The position numbers were made by a program, and so were the translations under genes. Below are positions 1 through 8,903 of a stretch of 64,000 nucleotides of DNA, piece by piece (the first letter of the stretch is position 1; every line of letters starts with the position of its first letter). Source of the stretch: DAOSEC01 sp035362935. Lineage in GTDB: Bacteria; Bacillota_I; Bacilli_A; ML615J-28; CAG-313. Location: contig DAOSEC010000008.1 in assembly GCA_035362935.1 (NCBI GenBank), positions 1 through 64,000 on the forward strand, in the 5' to 3' direction. The notes beneath the pieces were generated by a model, which did not search any database, was not told the origin of the DNA, and worked only from the letters and a program-made list of their open reading frames with translations.

Positions 1-85
1 ATTCTATGTCTTTTATGAATTGACAAATGTTGCATTTCAAATTACAATCTACAATTTTAATTTCAAAACCAATAAATTACATAGA

Positions 86-1429
86 TTAATTTTCAATAGG
101 TTGCGAATTTTTAGCTTTTGGTAGTACTAAATTAAGAATAATTCCGATGATTGCTGCTAAGCTCATACCATAAATTGAGAATGCGCCAAAGCTAATAATG
201 GATCCACCTAATCCGATGACTAACATTGCCGAAACAACGATTAAGTTACGAGTTTGTGTCATATCTACTTTTGCATCATATAGTACTTTTAAACCGTTCG
301 CTGCTATGAATCCATAAAGGATGATAGAAATACCACCCATAACAGCTGCAGGAATGGTTGCGATTAATGTTGTGAATATATTGAGGAAGCTTAAGCAGAT
401 TGCAATCACTGCTGCTCCACCTGTTACCCAAACAGATGCTACTTTTGTCATCCCAACAACACTTGTATTTTCTCCATATGTTGTATTGGCTGGTCCACCA
501 ACAAGTGCTGCAAATGCAGTCGCAAGCCCATCTCCCATTAATGTTTTATCAAGACCTGGATCTTTTAAGAAGTCTCTACCACAAATCTTACCCAGTACAG
601 CATGATCTCCAATGTGTTCTGCCGCTGTTACAAATGCAAGAGGCGCAATGGTTAATACTGCTGTTAAGTTGATTTGATAGAATGTGATATTGGTACCTAA
701 TACATTGGCATTACCTTCAACAAATCCTAAGAACATAAATGATGGAATTCTAAACCATTGTAATGGATCTTTGATTACAGCTACAAATTGAGTGAAATCA
801 ACGATTCCTACTGTTGCTGCAAATCCATATCCAACAACGATACCCATCAAGAATGGAATAATCTTCCAAAATCCTTTTCCTACCATAGAAACGGTAATGA
901 CTGTTCCTACTGCGATGAATGCAGTTAATATTTGTTTCCAATTATCAATAAATGCCCCACCAGCAAGTCCACTTGAATTAATCGCAACCCCTGATAAACC
1001 TAATCCGATGATGGCAATCATTGGACCAATAACAACCGGTGGTAAAATTGTCTCTAACCATTTTTTACCGGCAAGTTTTATAATTGCTGCGAAAATCACA
1101 TATACAATCCCGACAGTTAATAAACCAGTCAGTGCGGATCCGTAATGACCTGGAGTTGTTTCTGTGTAGCCTGATACCGCTGCTACAACACCAATATAGG
1201 CAAAAGAACTACCCAAATAAACGGGAACTTTGGCTTTTGTACAAAGGATGTAAATTAGTGTTCCAACACCTGATGTGAATAATGCAACTGAAATTGGAAG
1301 TCCAGTTAACATTGGTACTAGAATTGTTGCACCAAACATGGCAAATACATGTTGGAAGCTAAGTGCGAACCACTTACCTGTTGACGGTTTTTCATTCACG
1401 TCTAAGACCATTTTTTGATTCTCTTTCAT
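86..1429 (-). CDS. uraA: Uracil permease (NCS2 family)
   Basis: This 447-residue polytopic membrane protein matches the uracil branch of the nucleobase:cation symporter-2 family. It should import uracil, probably with protons, for salvage to UMP. Family marks are the GSSFAYIG segment near residue 73 and the NTTYGENTSVVG segment near residue 315, which lies in the substrate-site region of the family. About 12-14 hydrophobic segments cover nearly the whole length and the size is normal. The start has a strong ribosome site (AAGGAGGG) six bases upstream. A terminator separates it from the purine permease gene upstream. I saw no PyrR-type attenuator in the short 67-base leader. The uracil assignment over other pyrimidines or xanthine rests on overall similarity as I recall it. 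Confidence 0.88.
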   Translation of the reverse strand: MKENQKMVLDVNEKPSTGKWFALSFQHVFAMFGATILVPMLTGLPISVALFTSGVGTLIYILCTKAKVPVYLGSSFAYIGVVAAVSGYTETTPGHYGSALTGLLTVGIVYVIFAAIIKLAGKKWLETILPPVVIGPMIAIIGLGLSGVAINSSGLAGGAFIDNWKQILTAFIAVGTVITVSMVGKGFWKIIPFLMGIVVGYGFAATVGIVDFTQFVAVIKDPLQWFRIPSFMFLGFVEGNANVLGTNITFYQINLTAVLTIAPLAFVTAAEHIGDHAVLGKICGRDFLKDPGLDKTLMGDGLATAFAALVGGPANTTYGENTSVVGMTKVASVWVTGGAAVIAICLSFLNIFTTLIATIPAAVMGGISIILYGFIAANGLKVLYDAKVDMTQTRNLIVVSAMLVIGLGGSIISFGAFSIYGMSLAAIIGIILNLVLPKAKNSQPIEN

Positions 1430-1458
1430 AGAGCCCTCCTTAAAATATTTGTATTTAT

Positions 1459-1487
1459 AAAAAAGGTTTGAATAAATTATTCAAACC
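1459..1487 (-). terminator. Intrinsic terminator after the guanine/hypoxanthine permease gene
   Basis: On the minus strand a six-pair GGTTTG/CAAACC stem, extended by AT pairs through GAATAA/TTATTC, is followed directly by six T residues. It begins about ten bases after the permease stop and ends that transcription unit before the uracil permease gene. Confidence 0.8.
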
Positions 1488-1496
1488 TAAATTATC

Positions 1497-2915
1497 TTAA
1501 TTGAAAAACAAAAATTTGATAATGAAATTAATCACAAATAAGATAGCCAAAGCATACATTACTGGGCTAACTTCTTTTCTACGTGTAGTTGCTAACATCA
1601 TAACAACATAGAAAATAAATCCAAATGCGATTCCTTCTGCGATTGAGAATGACAATAACATCATAATGATGGTAATGAATGTTGAAGAAACAACAATGTT
1701 ATCTTTCCAATCAATATCTTTTAATGAAGTTACCATCAACGCACCTACAAACACAAGTGCCATGGCAGTAACTGGCGAATACCAAATAATTTCGCCAAAG
1801 CTATTGGTTAACCCTGAATCAATACCACCAACGATAGAGAATAATGGGTAGAATAGCAACGAAACAATAAATAACAAACCAACTACAACAGCAGATAATC
1901 CTGTTCTAGCCCCGGTTTGAATACCTGTAGTAGATTCAATATATGATGTAACAGTAGATGTACCTAATATAGCACCAACGATAGTTCCAGTTGCATCCGC
2001 TAATAATGCTTTGTCACCGTCTACTAATTCTCCGTTTTGATCTAATAATCCTGCATCATGACCAACCGCTACTAGAGTTCCTGCTGTATCAAAGAAGTCA
2101 ACGAATAGGAATGTAAAAATAACAGCATATGCTAACGGATTCGCAAGTAAGGTTGGAATTGCACCAAATGCTGCTCCAAATGTATCTTTAATATCACCAA
2201 CGCTACCAAGATTTACTCCACCAAATACTGGCATGAAATCTGCAATACTTGGGAAAATCAATCCTAAGATTGCTCCTAATACACCAGTAACAACAATAGA
2301 AATAATGATTGCGAAGCGACTAATTTTTTTATTTAAGGCAAATAGAATAAATACTAAAATAATTCCAAATAATCCAAGTAGTACTGTAGGATGAGTAAAG
2401 TCTCCTAAATGTACTAATGTTGCTTCTGTACCAACGATGATCCCTGCATTTTTCAAACCGATAAATGCAATGAAGAACCCAATCCCTGCTCCAACAGCAA
2501 GTTTTAAATTTTTAGGAATGGCATTGATAACAATTCTTCTTAATCCTGTAATCGAAATGATTAAGAATAAAATACCACTGATTAATACGGCCGCCAATGC
2601 TTCTTGCCAACTAAATCCCAATCCGAAACATACAGTGTAAGTAAAGAATGCGTTGACTCCCATACCTGATGCAAGTCCGACTGGATAATTTGCTAACATC
2701 CCCATAATAATGGAAGCAATTGCTGCTGCGATTGCAGTAGCTGCGAAGACTGCTGCGAAGCTCATACCGGTTTTGCTTAACATATCCGCATTGACTGGTA
2801 ATACGTATACCATTGCAAGGAAAATTGTCAAACCACCTAGTAACTCTTTGGTAATTGTTGAACCTCGTTCTTTGATTTTAAAGAACGCTTCTAGACGTGA
2901 TGCTAGAACCTTCAT
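1497..2915 (-). CDS. pbuG: Guanine/hypoxanthine permease (NCS2, AzgA/PbuG type)
   Basis: A 472-residue membrane protein of the AzgA-like branch of the NCS2 family, which imports guanine and hypoxanthine. Around 12-13 hydrophobic segments are visible, and the N-terminal stretch ending in the ITKELLGGLTIFLAMVY segment (residues ~20-37) is typical of AzgA/PbuG proteins. The length is usual for the family. The start has a good ribosome site (GGGAGG). Upstream lies a complete guanine-type purine riboswitch with its own promoter and terminator, so expression should fall when guanine or hypoxanthine is plentiful. This regulation supports the substrate call independently of the protein sequence. A terminator follows the gene, making it a single-gene unit. 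Confidence 0.9.
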   Translation of the reverse strand: MKVLASRLEAFFKIKERGSTITKELLGGLTIFLAMVYVLPVNADMLSKTGMSFAAVFAATAIAAAIASIIMGMLANYPVGLASGMGVNAFFTYTVCFGLGFSWQEALAAVLISGILFLIISITGLRRIVINAIPKNLKLAVGAGIGFFIAFIGLKNAGIIVGTEATLVHLGDFTHPTVLLGLFGIILVFILFALNKKISRFAIIISIVVTGVLGAILGLIFPSIADFMPVFGGVNLGSVGDIKDTFGAAFGAIPTLLANPLAYAVIFTFLFVDFFDTAGTLVAVGHDAGLLDQNGELVDGDKALLADATGTIVGAILGTSTVTSYIESTTGIQTGARTGLSAVVVGLLFIVSLLFYPLFSIVGGIDSGLTNSFGEIIWYSPVTAMALVFVGALMVTSLKDIDWKDNIVVSSTFITIIMMLLSFSIAEGIAFGFIFYVVMMLATTRRKEVSPVMYALAILFVINFIIKFLFFN

Positions 2916-2958
2916 AAAGTGTTTTCCTCCCTTTTTTATGAATAGTTAATAATAGTCA

Positions 2959-2987
2959 TAAAAAATAGCCTTAGATCACTCTAAGGC
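2959..2987 (-). terminator. Riboswitch-controlled terminator in the permease leader
   Basis: The minus strand carries a GCCTTAGA/TCTAAGGC stem with a four-base loop, then TATTTTTT. It sits between the purine aptamer and the permease start. The ATGGCC just before and overlapping the stem's 5' arm is complementary to GGCTAT in the 3' strand of aptamer helix P1. Aptamer folding and antitermination are therefore mutually exclusive, the usual design of a guanine OFF switch. Confidence 0.85.
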
Positions 2988-3031
2988 CATGGCATCACAA
3001 AACCAGCTTCTTACAGCGTATTTGTGTAGCA

Positions 3032-3102
3032 TAGCCGTAGTCTTATCATTTACGGTGATAAGGTAGAGACGTTCGATCCATATTATCGAATATATACGAC
3101 TA
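3032..3102 (-). promoter_or_regulatory. Purine (guanine-type) riboswitch aptamer
   Basis: Read on the minus strand, the element has helix P1 (TAGTCG with CGGCTA), helix P2 (TTCGAT with ATCGAA) closing the loop AATATGG, the joining segment TCTCTACC, helix P3 (TTATCA with TGATAA) closing the loop CCGTAAA, and the joining segment GACTAC. These are the conserved parts of the purine aptamer. The discriminating pyrimidine in the last joining segment is C, as in guanine/hypoxanthine binders; adenine switches have U there. It controls the downstream purine permease through the terminator at 2959-2987. Confidence 0.95.
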
Positions 3103-3120
3103 GTATTAACTTCGGGTTTC

Positions 3121-3150
3121 ATTATACTATAATTTACACTAGTATCTCAA
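3121..3150 (-). promoter_or_regulatory. Promoter of the riboswitch-permease unit
   Basis: A minus-strand TTGAGA (3145-3150) and TATAAT (3121-3126) are 18 bases apart. The predicted start lies just ahead of the aptamer. Confidence 0.65.
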
Positions 3151-3171
3151 GATTAATTTTTTGAAAACGTT

Positions 3172-3729
3172 TTAAAGTGTTTTCGCAAAAAAATGCAAAT
3201 AGGTAATTGCTGATAAATATATTAGATGCAACAACCCTATTAAGAGGAGTGTTTTTGCTTTTTTATGTTTCAATATTTTAACAATAATAATCAGTAATGT
3301 GAGAGCGGACAAACCAAGTGTAGCATAAATCAAATGTAATGTTGTAACTCCATATGGAATCACAAATGATACTATTTGACTTGCAACTAACATTAGCACA
3401 ACGATAGATGTTAAAATGGTTAAACCCACTTCGAAAAACAAGTTTGGTTTTACTGGAGCATCACGCCCTAGGATATCAAGCACATCTTCCTTTTGATCGT
3501 TGTTCAGATTGAGAGATTTTGCTTGTTTGTACATGTCTTTCTTATACGTCTTCAAATAGTCGTGTTCTTTTTTCTCTTCTCGGGTTAGTTCGTCATATAT
3601 CTGAAGTGCTTCTTTGTTTATTTGGACACTACGCTTTTTAAAGGTGACTGGCTCGCTAATCGTTTCTTTGCATAGTGGGCATATCAACAAATGATCTTGA
3701 ATGGTTTCTTTACAGTTTGGACATAACAT
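3172..3729 (-). CDS. Zinc-ribbon membrane protein of unknown function
   Basis: This 185-residue protein begins with a four-cysteine zinc ribbon (Cys3, Cys6, Cys17, Cys20 as two CPxC pairs). A charged, probably helical middle section with many Lys and Glu follows (about residues 35-95), then three hydrophobic segments at about 97-120, 125-150 and 160-182. I do not recognise a named family. Small zinc-ribbon membrane proteins of this build are common in Firmicutes. The start is supported by a G-rich ribosome site. The gene is preceded by the ABC exporter pair but separated by 64 bases, so joint transcription is uncertain. Confidence 0.7.
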   Translation of the reverse strand: MLCPNCKETIQDHLLICPLCKETISEPVTFKKRSVQINKEALQIYDELTREEKKEHDYLKTYKKDMYKQAKSLNLNNDQKEDVLDILGRDAPVKPNLFFEVGLTILTSIVVLMLVASQIVSFVIPYGVTTLHLIYATLGLSALTLLIIIVKILKHKKAKTLLLIGLLHLIYLSAITYLHFFAKTL

Positions 3730-3793
3730 AGATTCGCCCCCCTACTCCATAGTTTACCACTTTTTCGTAAGTTATGCAATTTGTTATTTATGA

Positions 3794-5395
3794 TTAGGAG
3801 AACTCGTAGAATCGTTTTACTCCTCTAGTCATGATCCACCCATACATAACAGCTGTAAGCATTGCAACCATTAACCCAACGACTAATATATATATTGGGG
3901 TATTGGTAATGTTTGCTTCGTTGTAAATCAAGATCGGAACAACAGCCATCGCAACACCATATAACATCGCAAACAAAACACTCATGCTTTGTTTCACTAC
4001 GGTTACTTCTTGTTCCCACTGAAACACAGGTTTTAAGATGTTGATTAATAGTCCTCCCACACTAATCGCAAATGCGTAAACAACAGTAATAAACATTAAA
4101 AGTAGAGTTTGTGGTAATGTGAAAGAAAACACAATACCTAAAACAATCGCACAAACAATTTCGATTGGAACTAAAACGAGTAAGTTTAATAAGAGTTTAC
4201 TTTTATAGATTGTTTTTGGATCAATTGGCATTGACTTCATAATCCACATGTATTTTCCTTCTAGTGAAATAGATGGGCTTGTAGTAGAGGATAGTGAGTT
4301 GATCATAACAAACATAATAACAATAATCTCATAGATTGGTAAGTTTGATAAATCCATCCCAATCATCGTCGATAATACATCTAACCCAGTAAACATCGAA
4401 GCAATGGTTACAATGAGTAATATCACCATACCAAATGCGGTGTTGATAAAGTAGATGGTAGAACCAAAATATCGTTTTACATCTTTTTTAAAGATTGCTT
4501 TTAGCGTAGATGTGACATGCAATTCTTCTAGTTTATAGTTGCTTGATTGGAAGCGCTCTTTGAGTTTTGCGTTGATGGATTGATATTTCTGGTTGATAAT
4601 CCAAACAGCAGCTGCGAATATTATAAGGGAAAGAGCTAAAAACGCAAGGAAAGCGAAAATATCGGCCTCTAGTAGCGTTTTAACAAGCAAGAAGGCAGGA
4701 AAGTAAATCCATTTGATTTGGTCTAAAATCGTTCCACTGTTTTGTGTAATAATCTCTAAGAATTGAGTGTAAGCAAAACTTCCAATCATGATCAAAACAA
4801 ACATCGCAAGTACTAATATGGTTAATACCAATTGATTGCGTTTAAACTTTGTTGAAATTCTTGTAATGAAATATGAAAGAATGGATCCTAGCACCATCGG
4901 GATCAAAGGTATGAAAATCATAATTATAAAATTAGCTAAGTAATACCAAACACTGACTGTTTCGTGCATTGCATAAACAATCACGCCCGGAATATAAGCG
5001 ATAAAAATAAATAAATAGTTGGTTAACAATAACATTAACATTTTCGCAATTAAAATGTCTTTGCTTTTGATTGGCATTGATGTTAATAAGTCATAATCTT
5101 TTGGAGAAAACAAATAGCCATTGGCTTTATAAATTGTGGTAATAAAACTAATCATAACACTGGAGATCATTGCCATAACCGGTATAAAAATCATCAATCC
5201 AAGAGGCTTTAGTGCTTCTGCCATAAACTGATAATTTAAAGCAGAAGTAAATCCAAACGCACCAAGTGCATAAAGGATAAGTGCAAGCATAAGAATCGCT
5301 TTTGCTCGTTCTTTCTTACTTGTGTTTTTTGTGATGAAATTTAATTTAAATGTGGATATGACATTCATCTTAAATATTCGGAATGCATTACTCAT
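3794..5395 (-). CDS. ABC exporter permease subunit
   Basis: A 533-residue integral membrane protein with about 12 hydrophobic segments, with little soluble sequence apart from a charged stretch near residues 265-300. Its start codon overlaps the stop of the ABC ATPase gene by eight bases (ATGAGTAA), so the two are translationally coupled and should form one exporter. The size and layout resemble the large ABC-2-type permeases paired with stand-alone ATPases in Firmicutes (bacitracin, lantibiotic or unknown lipid export). The substrate cannot be read from the sequence. Confidence 0.75.
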   Translation of the reverse strand: MSNAFRIFKMNVISTFKLNFITKNTSKKERAKAILMLALILYALGAFGFTSALNYQFMAEALKPLGLMIFIPVMAMISSVMISFITTIYKANGYLFSPKDYDLLTSMPIKSKDILIAKMLMLLLTNYLFIFIAYIPGVIVYAMHETVSVWYYLANFIIMIFIPLIPMVLGSILSYFITRISTKFKRNQLVLTILVLAMFVLIMIGSFAYTQFLEIITQNSGTILDQIKWIYFPAFLLVKTLLEADIFAFLAFLALSLIIFAAAVWIINQKYQSINAKLKERFQSSNYKLEELHVTSTLKAIFKKDVKRYFGSTIYFINTAFGMVILLIVTIASMFTGLDVLSTMIGMDLSNLPIYEIIVIMFVMINSLSSTTSPSISLEGKYMWIMKSMPIDPKTIYKSKLLLNLLVLVPIEIVCAIVLGIVFSFTLPQTLLLMFITVVYAFAISVGGLLINILKPVFQWEQEVTVVKQSMSVLFAMLYGVAMAVVPILIYNEANITNTPIYILVVGLMVAMLTAVMYGWIMTRGVKRFYEFS

Positions 5396-6101
5396 GGTTT
5401 GTCAACTCCATAAATAGTTCTTCTAATGAACTATCTCCTTTGATGGTTTCTGTTTTCCCACTAGCAATCAGTTTTCCTTTTTTGATAATTGCGATTTTGT
5501 TACATAATTTTTCAGCAACCTCTAAGATATGTGTGGAAAAGAAAATAGCATTTCCATTTTTACACATTTCTTTGAAGATTTCTTTTAGTGTGAAACTTGA
5601 TCTTGGATCAAGTCCAACAAATGGTTCATCTAAAATCAATAATTTGGGTTCGTGTATCAATGCTGAGATGATTGCCAACTTTTGCTTCATCCCATGAGAG
5701 TAGCTTGAAATTACATCTCCTAAGTATTTGGTTAGTTCCAAACTATCTGCGTATTTTTGGATACGTGCGGTGCGATCATCTTTACTTACTTGATAAATAT
5801 CAGCAACAAAGTTTAAATATTGAATTCCTGTCAATGCTTCATAAAGTTCAGAACTGTCTGGAATGTAGGCTATTTTTTGTTTGCATAACAAAGGTTCTGT
5901 TACAATCGAATGACCATCAATTGTAATCTCTCCTTCTTCAAAATTTAAAATACCAACAACGGATTTGATTGTTGTTGTTTTTCCAGCACCATTGTGACCA
6001 ATAAATCCATAGATGTCACCTGCTTCAATGGTTAACGACAAATCGTCAACTGCTTTTTTTCCACCTTTATAGGTTTTTGATAAATGTTTGATTTCTAACA
6101 T
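5388..6101 (-). CDS. ABC exporter ATP-binding subunit
   Basis: A nucleotide-binding subunit with Walker A GHNGAGKTT, a degenerate signature motif YSHGMKQK (usual form LSGGQ) and Walker B LLILDEPFVGLD followed by the H-loop STHI. I chose the ATG at 6101, 12 codons inside the longest frame, because it gives the normal ABC start (MLEIKHLSKTY) with GAGGTG as ribosome site. The gene is coupled to the permease gene downstream through an eight-base overlap. The YSHGMKQK signature is typical of small export ATPases paired with ABC-2 permeases. Confidence 0.88.
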   Translation of the reverse strand: MLEIKHLSKTYKGGKKAVDDLSLTIEAGDIYGFIGHNGAGKTTTIKSVVGILNFEEGEITIDGHSIVTEPLLCKQKIAYIPDSSELYEALTGIQYLNFVADIYQVSKDDRTARIQKYADSLELTKYLGDVISSYSHGMKQKLAIISALIHEPKLLILDEPFVGLDPRSSFTLKEIFKEMCKNGNAIFFSTHILEVAEKLCNKIAIIKKGKLIASGKTETIKGDSSLEELFMELTNHE

Positions 6102-6182
6102 ATAATTCACCTCGTAAAACATTATACAACACTTCATTTATGAGTGCAATATATTTTTTGAATTAATTTGAATTTAATTGTA

Positions 6183-6211
6183 TAAAAAAGAAAAACCCCT
6201 ATACAGAGGTT
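6183..6211 (-). terminator. Intrinsic terminator of prs
   Basis: The minus-strand hairpin AACCTC/GGGGTT overlaps the prs stop codon and is followed by a T-rich tract of eleven bases with one C. Confidence 0.75.
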
Positions 6212-7176
6212 TGTCCGTTTTTCTTATAATAGAATAAATCCGATACCGACTTATCATCAACGATATTTAAAATCCCTTGACCAAGTAATTTTGCCACCGT
6301 TAGTTGTTTGATTTTTGGAGAGCATTTATCTTCTGTTAATTTGATTGTGTTTGTTGTGATCACTTCTTTGATACAAGATGAATCAATTCTCTCTTTTGCT
6401 GGATGAGATAAAATAGCATGTGTACATGCTGCATAAACATCAAGCGCACCATTTTTCTTTAGTGCCTCTGCGGCTGCCGAAATGGTTCCTGCAGTATCAA
6501 TAATGTCATCAATTAGTACACAATTTTTCCCGTTTACGTCCCCAATGATGTTCATCACTTCTGCCACATTTGGTTTTGGACGACGCTTGTCCATAATCGC
6601 AATTGGAGCATCTAATATCACTGCAAGGCGTCTTGCGCGAGTTGTACCACCATGATCTGGGGATACCACTACAATATCTTTGATGTTTTGTTTCACAAAG
6701 TATTCGGCTAAAATTGGCATTGCTAAAAAGTTATCAATTGGGATATTGAAAAATCCTTGAATTTGGTCGGCGTGCAAATCCAAACACAATACACGATGAG
6801 CTCCTGCTGCTTGAAGTAAATCAGCAATTAGTTTTGCTGAAATCGGTTGTCTTGCAGAAACCTTACGATCTTGTCTTGAATAACCATAATATGGCATAAT
6901 CACGTTAATACTAGATGCTGATGCACGCTTCAATGCATCAATCATAATAAGTAACTCCATGTAGTTTTCGTTTACAGGCTTATGAGTTGATTGTACAACA
7001 AATACGGTGTGTCCTCTCACTGTCTCATCAATGTTAATCGAAACTTCTCCATCAGCAAAACGACTGACAGCACACTCTGATAATTCGATACCGACATAAT
7101 CAGCAATTTCTTTCGCAAGTTCCTTGTTTGAATTTAAGGCAAAGATTTTAATCTTTTTCCCGTGAATAATGGCCAT
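6199..7176 (-). CDS. prs: Ribose-phosphate pyrophosphokinase
   Basis: Makes PRPP from ribose 5-phosphate and ATP, feeding nucleotide salvage and synthesis. The 325 residues include the PRPP-binding segment VLIDDIIDTAGTI (about residues 217-229), the conserved DLHADQIQGFF, and the SRQDRK-type ATP region of class I enzymes. The length is normal. The start has an AGGAGG-like site. In Bacillus prs lies with spoVG and glmU; here it is about 8 kb from spoVG and glmU is absent from the window. A terminator follows. Confidence 0.96.
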   Translation of the reverse strand: MAIIHGKKIKIFALNSNKELAKEIADYVGIELSECAVSRFADGEVSINIDETVRGHTVFVVQSTHKPVNENYMELLIMIDALKRASASSINVIMPYYGYSRQDRKVSARQPISAKLIADLLQAAGAHRVLCLDLHADQIQGFFNIPIDNFLAMPILAEYFVKQNIKDIVVVSPDHGGTTRARRLAVILDAPIAIMDKRRPKPNVAEVMNIIGDVNGKNCVLIDDIIDTAGTISAAAEALKKNGALDVYAACTHAILSHPAKERIDSSCIKEVITTNTIKLTEDKCSPKIKQLTVAKLLGQGILNIVDDKSVSDLFYYKKNGQTSV

Positions 7177-7221
7177 TTGGTCCTCCTAAATGATTTTTTA
7201 TTTTTTTAATGGTTCCCAATG

Positions 7222-8424
7222 TTAAATGTGTTTGGCGATTTCGCCAGCTTTTTGAAGTGACATTTTTGTAATGAGTGGTCCAACAAGTTCATATATAAAC
7301 GTTGCAAATAAGATGACGGTTCTAATGGCTTGACCTGTTGTTGGATTTGCAAACAAATCTTGTGCAATTAAACTAAGTCCAATTGCTACCCCTGCTTGAG
7401 GAACTAAACTCCATCCCAGATATTTTTGAACCAAAGGTTCGGCTTTCGATAGTTTCGCTCCAAGGTAAGAACCAAACACCTTACCAAATACTCGAAATAA
7501 TATATATATGATTCCAATTAATCCAACCGTAACCACGACACTCAAATCAATCTCCGCTCCTGATATCACAAAGAACATTGTAAATATTGGTGGTGTGATT
7601 CGTTCTGTTAGATTCATAACATCAATATAGTGTTGACTGATATTCACAAACACGGCTCCAAGCATCATCGCAGCAAGAAGTGTTGATGTGTTAAAGTTTG
7701 TATTTAAGTTGATGATTTGAACAATTCCAATTGTTAACATTGCAATTCCAAAGGTTGCATTGATTCTTGTTCCTGGTCCACTAAACCATCGACAAAGAAG
7801 TGTTAACAAAATACCCATAACAACACCTATCCCCAAAGAAACAACAATTTCAATGATTGGGTATAGAATCGATAAAAGTAAGGTTTGTCCTTCGACAGGG
7901 TTTAGAATACTATTTGCAATTGTAATATTAAACCCAAACAATATAATAGCAACCGCATCATCGAGCGCAACAACACTCATTAACGTATCGGTTACCGGTC
8001 CTTTTGCTTTATATTGTCTAATAACCATAATGGTTGCTGCAGGTGCTGTTGCTGCTGCGATGGATGCTAGTACCAAAGAAAACGAAAAATCATTTCCTAA
8101 GACCATCAAGGCTGCAAACACAAACACAACCGCAAACACGGCTTCAAACAAAGCGATAATAATTGGACTTTTTCCAACTCGCTTTAAATAGGATAGTTTA
8201 AACTCTGAACCAATTGAAAACGCCACAAATCCTAACGCCATTTCACTGACTATTTTTAGTTCAGAAACAATATTGTGTGGCACAATTCGCAAGATCGGCC
8301 CAATTAAAAGTCCTGCGACCAAATATCCTGTCACATTAGGGAGTCTTGCATATTTTGCAAATTTACCAAAGATGAGTCCTGACAATACAATGATTGCCAA
8401 ATAGAAAATTGTACCATATTCCAT
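7222..8424 (-). CDS. CPA2-type cation:proton antiporter
   Basis: A 400-residue protein with about 12 hydrophobic segments and the hallmarks of the monovalent cation:proton antiporter-2 family, including the N-terminal YLVAGLLIGP stretch. It lacks the cytoplasmic TrkA-N/TrkA-C domains seen in KefB and KefC. It probably exchanges Na+ or K+ for protons. The upstream gene, 12 bases away, encodes a small PII-like protein that may be its regulatory partner, an arrangement known from Firmicutes. The ion specificity is not determined. Confidence 0.82.
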   Translation of the reverse strand: MEYGTIFYLAIIVLSGLIFGKFAKYARLPNVTGYLVAGLLIGPILRIVPHNIVSELKIVSEMALGFVAFSIGSEFKLSYLKRVGKSPIIIALFEAVFAVVFVFAALMVLGNDFSFSLVLASIAAATAPAATIMVIRQYKAKGPVTDTLMSVVALDDAVAIILFGFNITIANSILNPVEGQTLLLSILYPIIEIVVSLGIGVVMGILLTLLCRWFSGPGTRINATFGIAMLTIGIVQIINLNTNFNTSTLLAAMMLGAVFVNISQHYIDVMNLTERITPPIFTMFFVISGAEIDLSVVVTVGLIGIIYILFRVFGKVFGSYLGAKLSKAEPLVQKYLGWSLVPQAGVAIGLSLIAQDLFANPTTGQAIRTVILFATFIYELVGPLITKMSLQKAGEIAKHI

Positions 8425-8436
8425 TTTATGCTACAC

Positions 8437-8796
8437 CTACTGATTTTTAATCCCTTTAGTAAAATCAACCGGTACTGTAAACATAATTCCAGAATCGGGT
8501 TGTGTCAAGTCTCCGACAACACTTGTGATGGTGTCGATTGCTTTTTGAACCATTTCATCTTTTAAAACAAAGAGTAGTGTTTTGCTTTGTACTCTAGATG
8601 GATCTAAAAACTGACGAAGAGAACCTAAAAAGTTAATCTCCTCGCTGTCAAGTAATTCTCGTGCCATACCTGTACTATTTAAAATTGTTCCGCCGCGAAT
8701 ACCTGCGGTTTGTAACGTGCTTAACAATCGTTCTAAATATTCGACACGATTTAATACAAAAATGAGCAATTTCAATTTTGTCACTTCCATTTCCAT
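8437..8796 (-). CDS. Small PII-like regulatory protein
   Basis: A protein of about 119 residues with a ferredoxin-like beta-alpha-beta pattern: KLLIFVLNRVEYLERLLSTL, then a GIRGGTILNSTG turn, as in PII-superfamily proteins. It lies just upstream of the CPA2 antiporter gene and probably senses a small ligand to control it. The start is uncertain. A TATAAT box sits only a few bases before the first ATG (8796), and ATG 8790, GTG or TTG codons follow closely. The true start may therefore be a few codons further in. Confidence in the exact ligand is nil. Confidence 0.65.
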   Translation of the reverse strand: MEMEVTKLKLLIFVLNRVEYLERLLSTLQTAGIRGGTILNSTGMARELLDSEEINFLGSLRQFLDPSRVQSKTLLFVLKDEMVQKAIDTITSVVGDLTQPDSGIMFTVPVDFTKGIKNQ

Positions 8797-8872
8797 ACCT
8801 ATTATACTATAAAATTATTATTTTTCAATACAATGTAAACACTATCAAAATAATCTATAACTAGCATTAAAC

Positions 8873-8896
8873 ACAAAAGCCGAAGAAATCTTCGGC
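8873..8896 (-). terminator. Intrinsic terminator of the 8.9-12.7 kb unit
   Basis: A perfect GCCGAAGA/TCTTCGGC stem with a two-base loop centre, followed by TTTTG on the minus strand, lies eight bases after the stop at 8904. Confidence 0.8.
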
Positions 8897-8903
8897 CTTT
8901 AAT

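Noticed and set aside
1..85. Possible terminator or further gene after the uracil permease
   Set aside because: The 85 bases are AT-rich, with no convincing hairpin or start signal, and the window ends there.
3825..4019. Minus-strand frame inside the ABC permease gene
   Set aside because: Out-of-frame within a continuous gene of normal codon pattern; Asn/Cys-rich junk translation.
7495..7520. Repeated ATATAT runs in several genes
   Set aside because: They correspond to Ile and Tyr codons (ATA, TAT) in membrane proteins and follow from base composition rather than a dedicated repeat.
7760..8191. 143-codon plus-strand frame opposite the antiporter
   Set aside because: Fully inside a strongly supported minus-strand membrane gene; no start signal and no recognisable protein.
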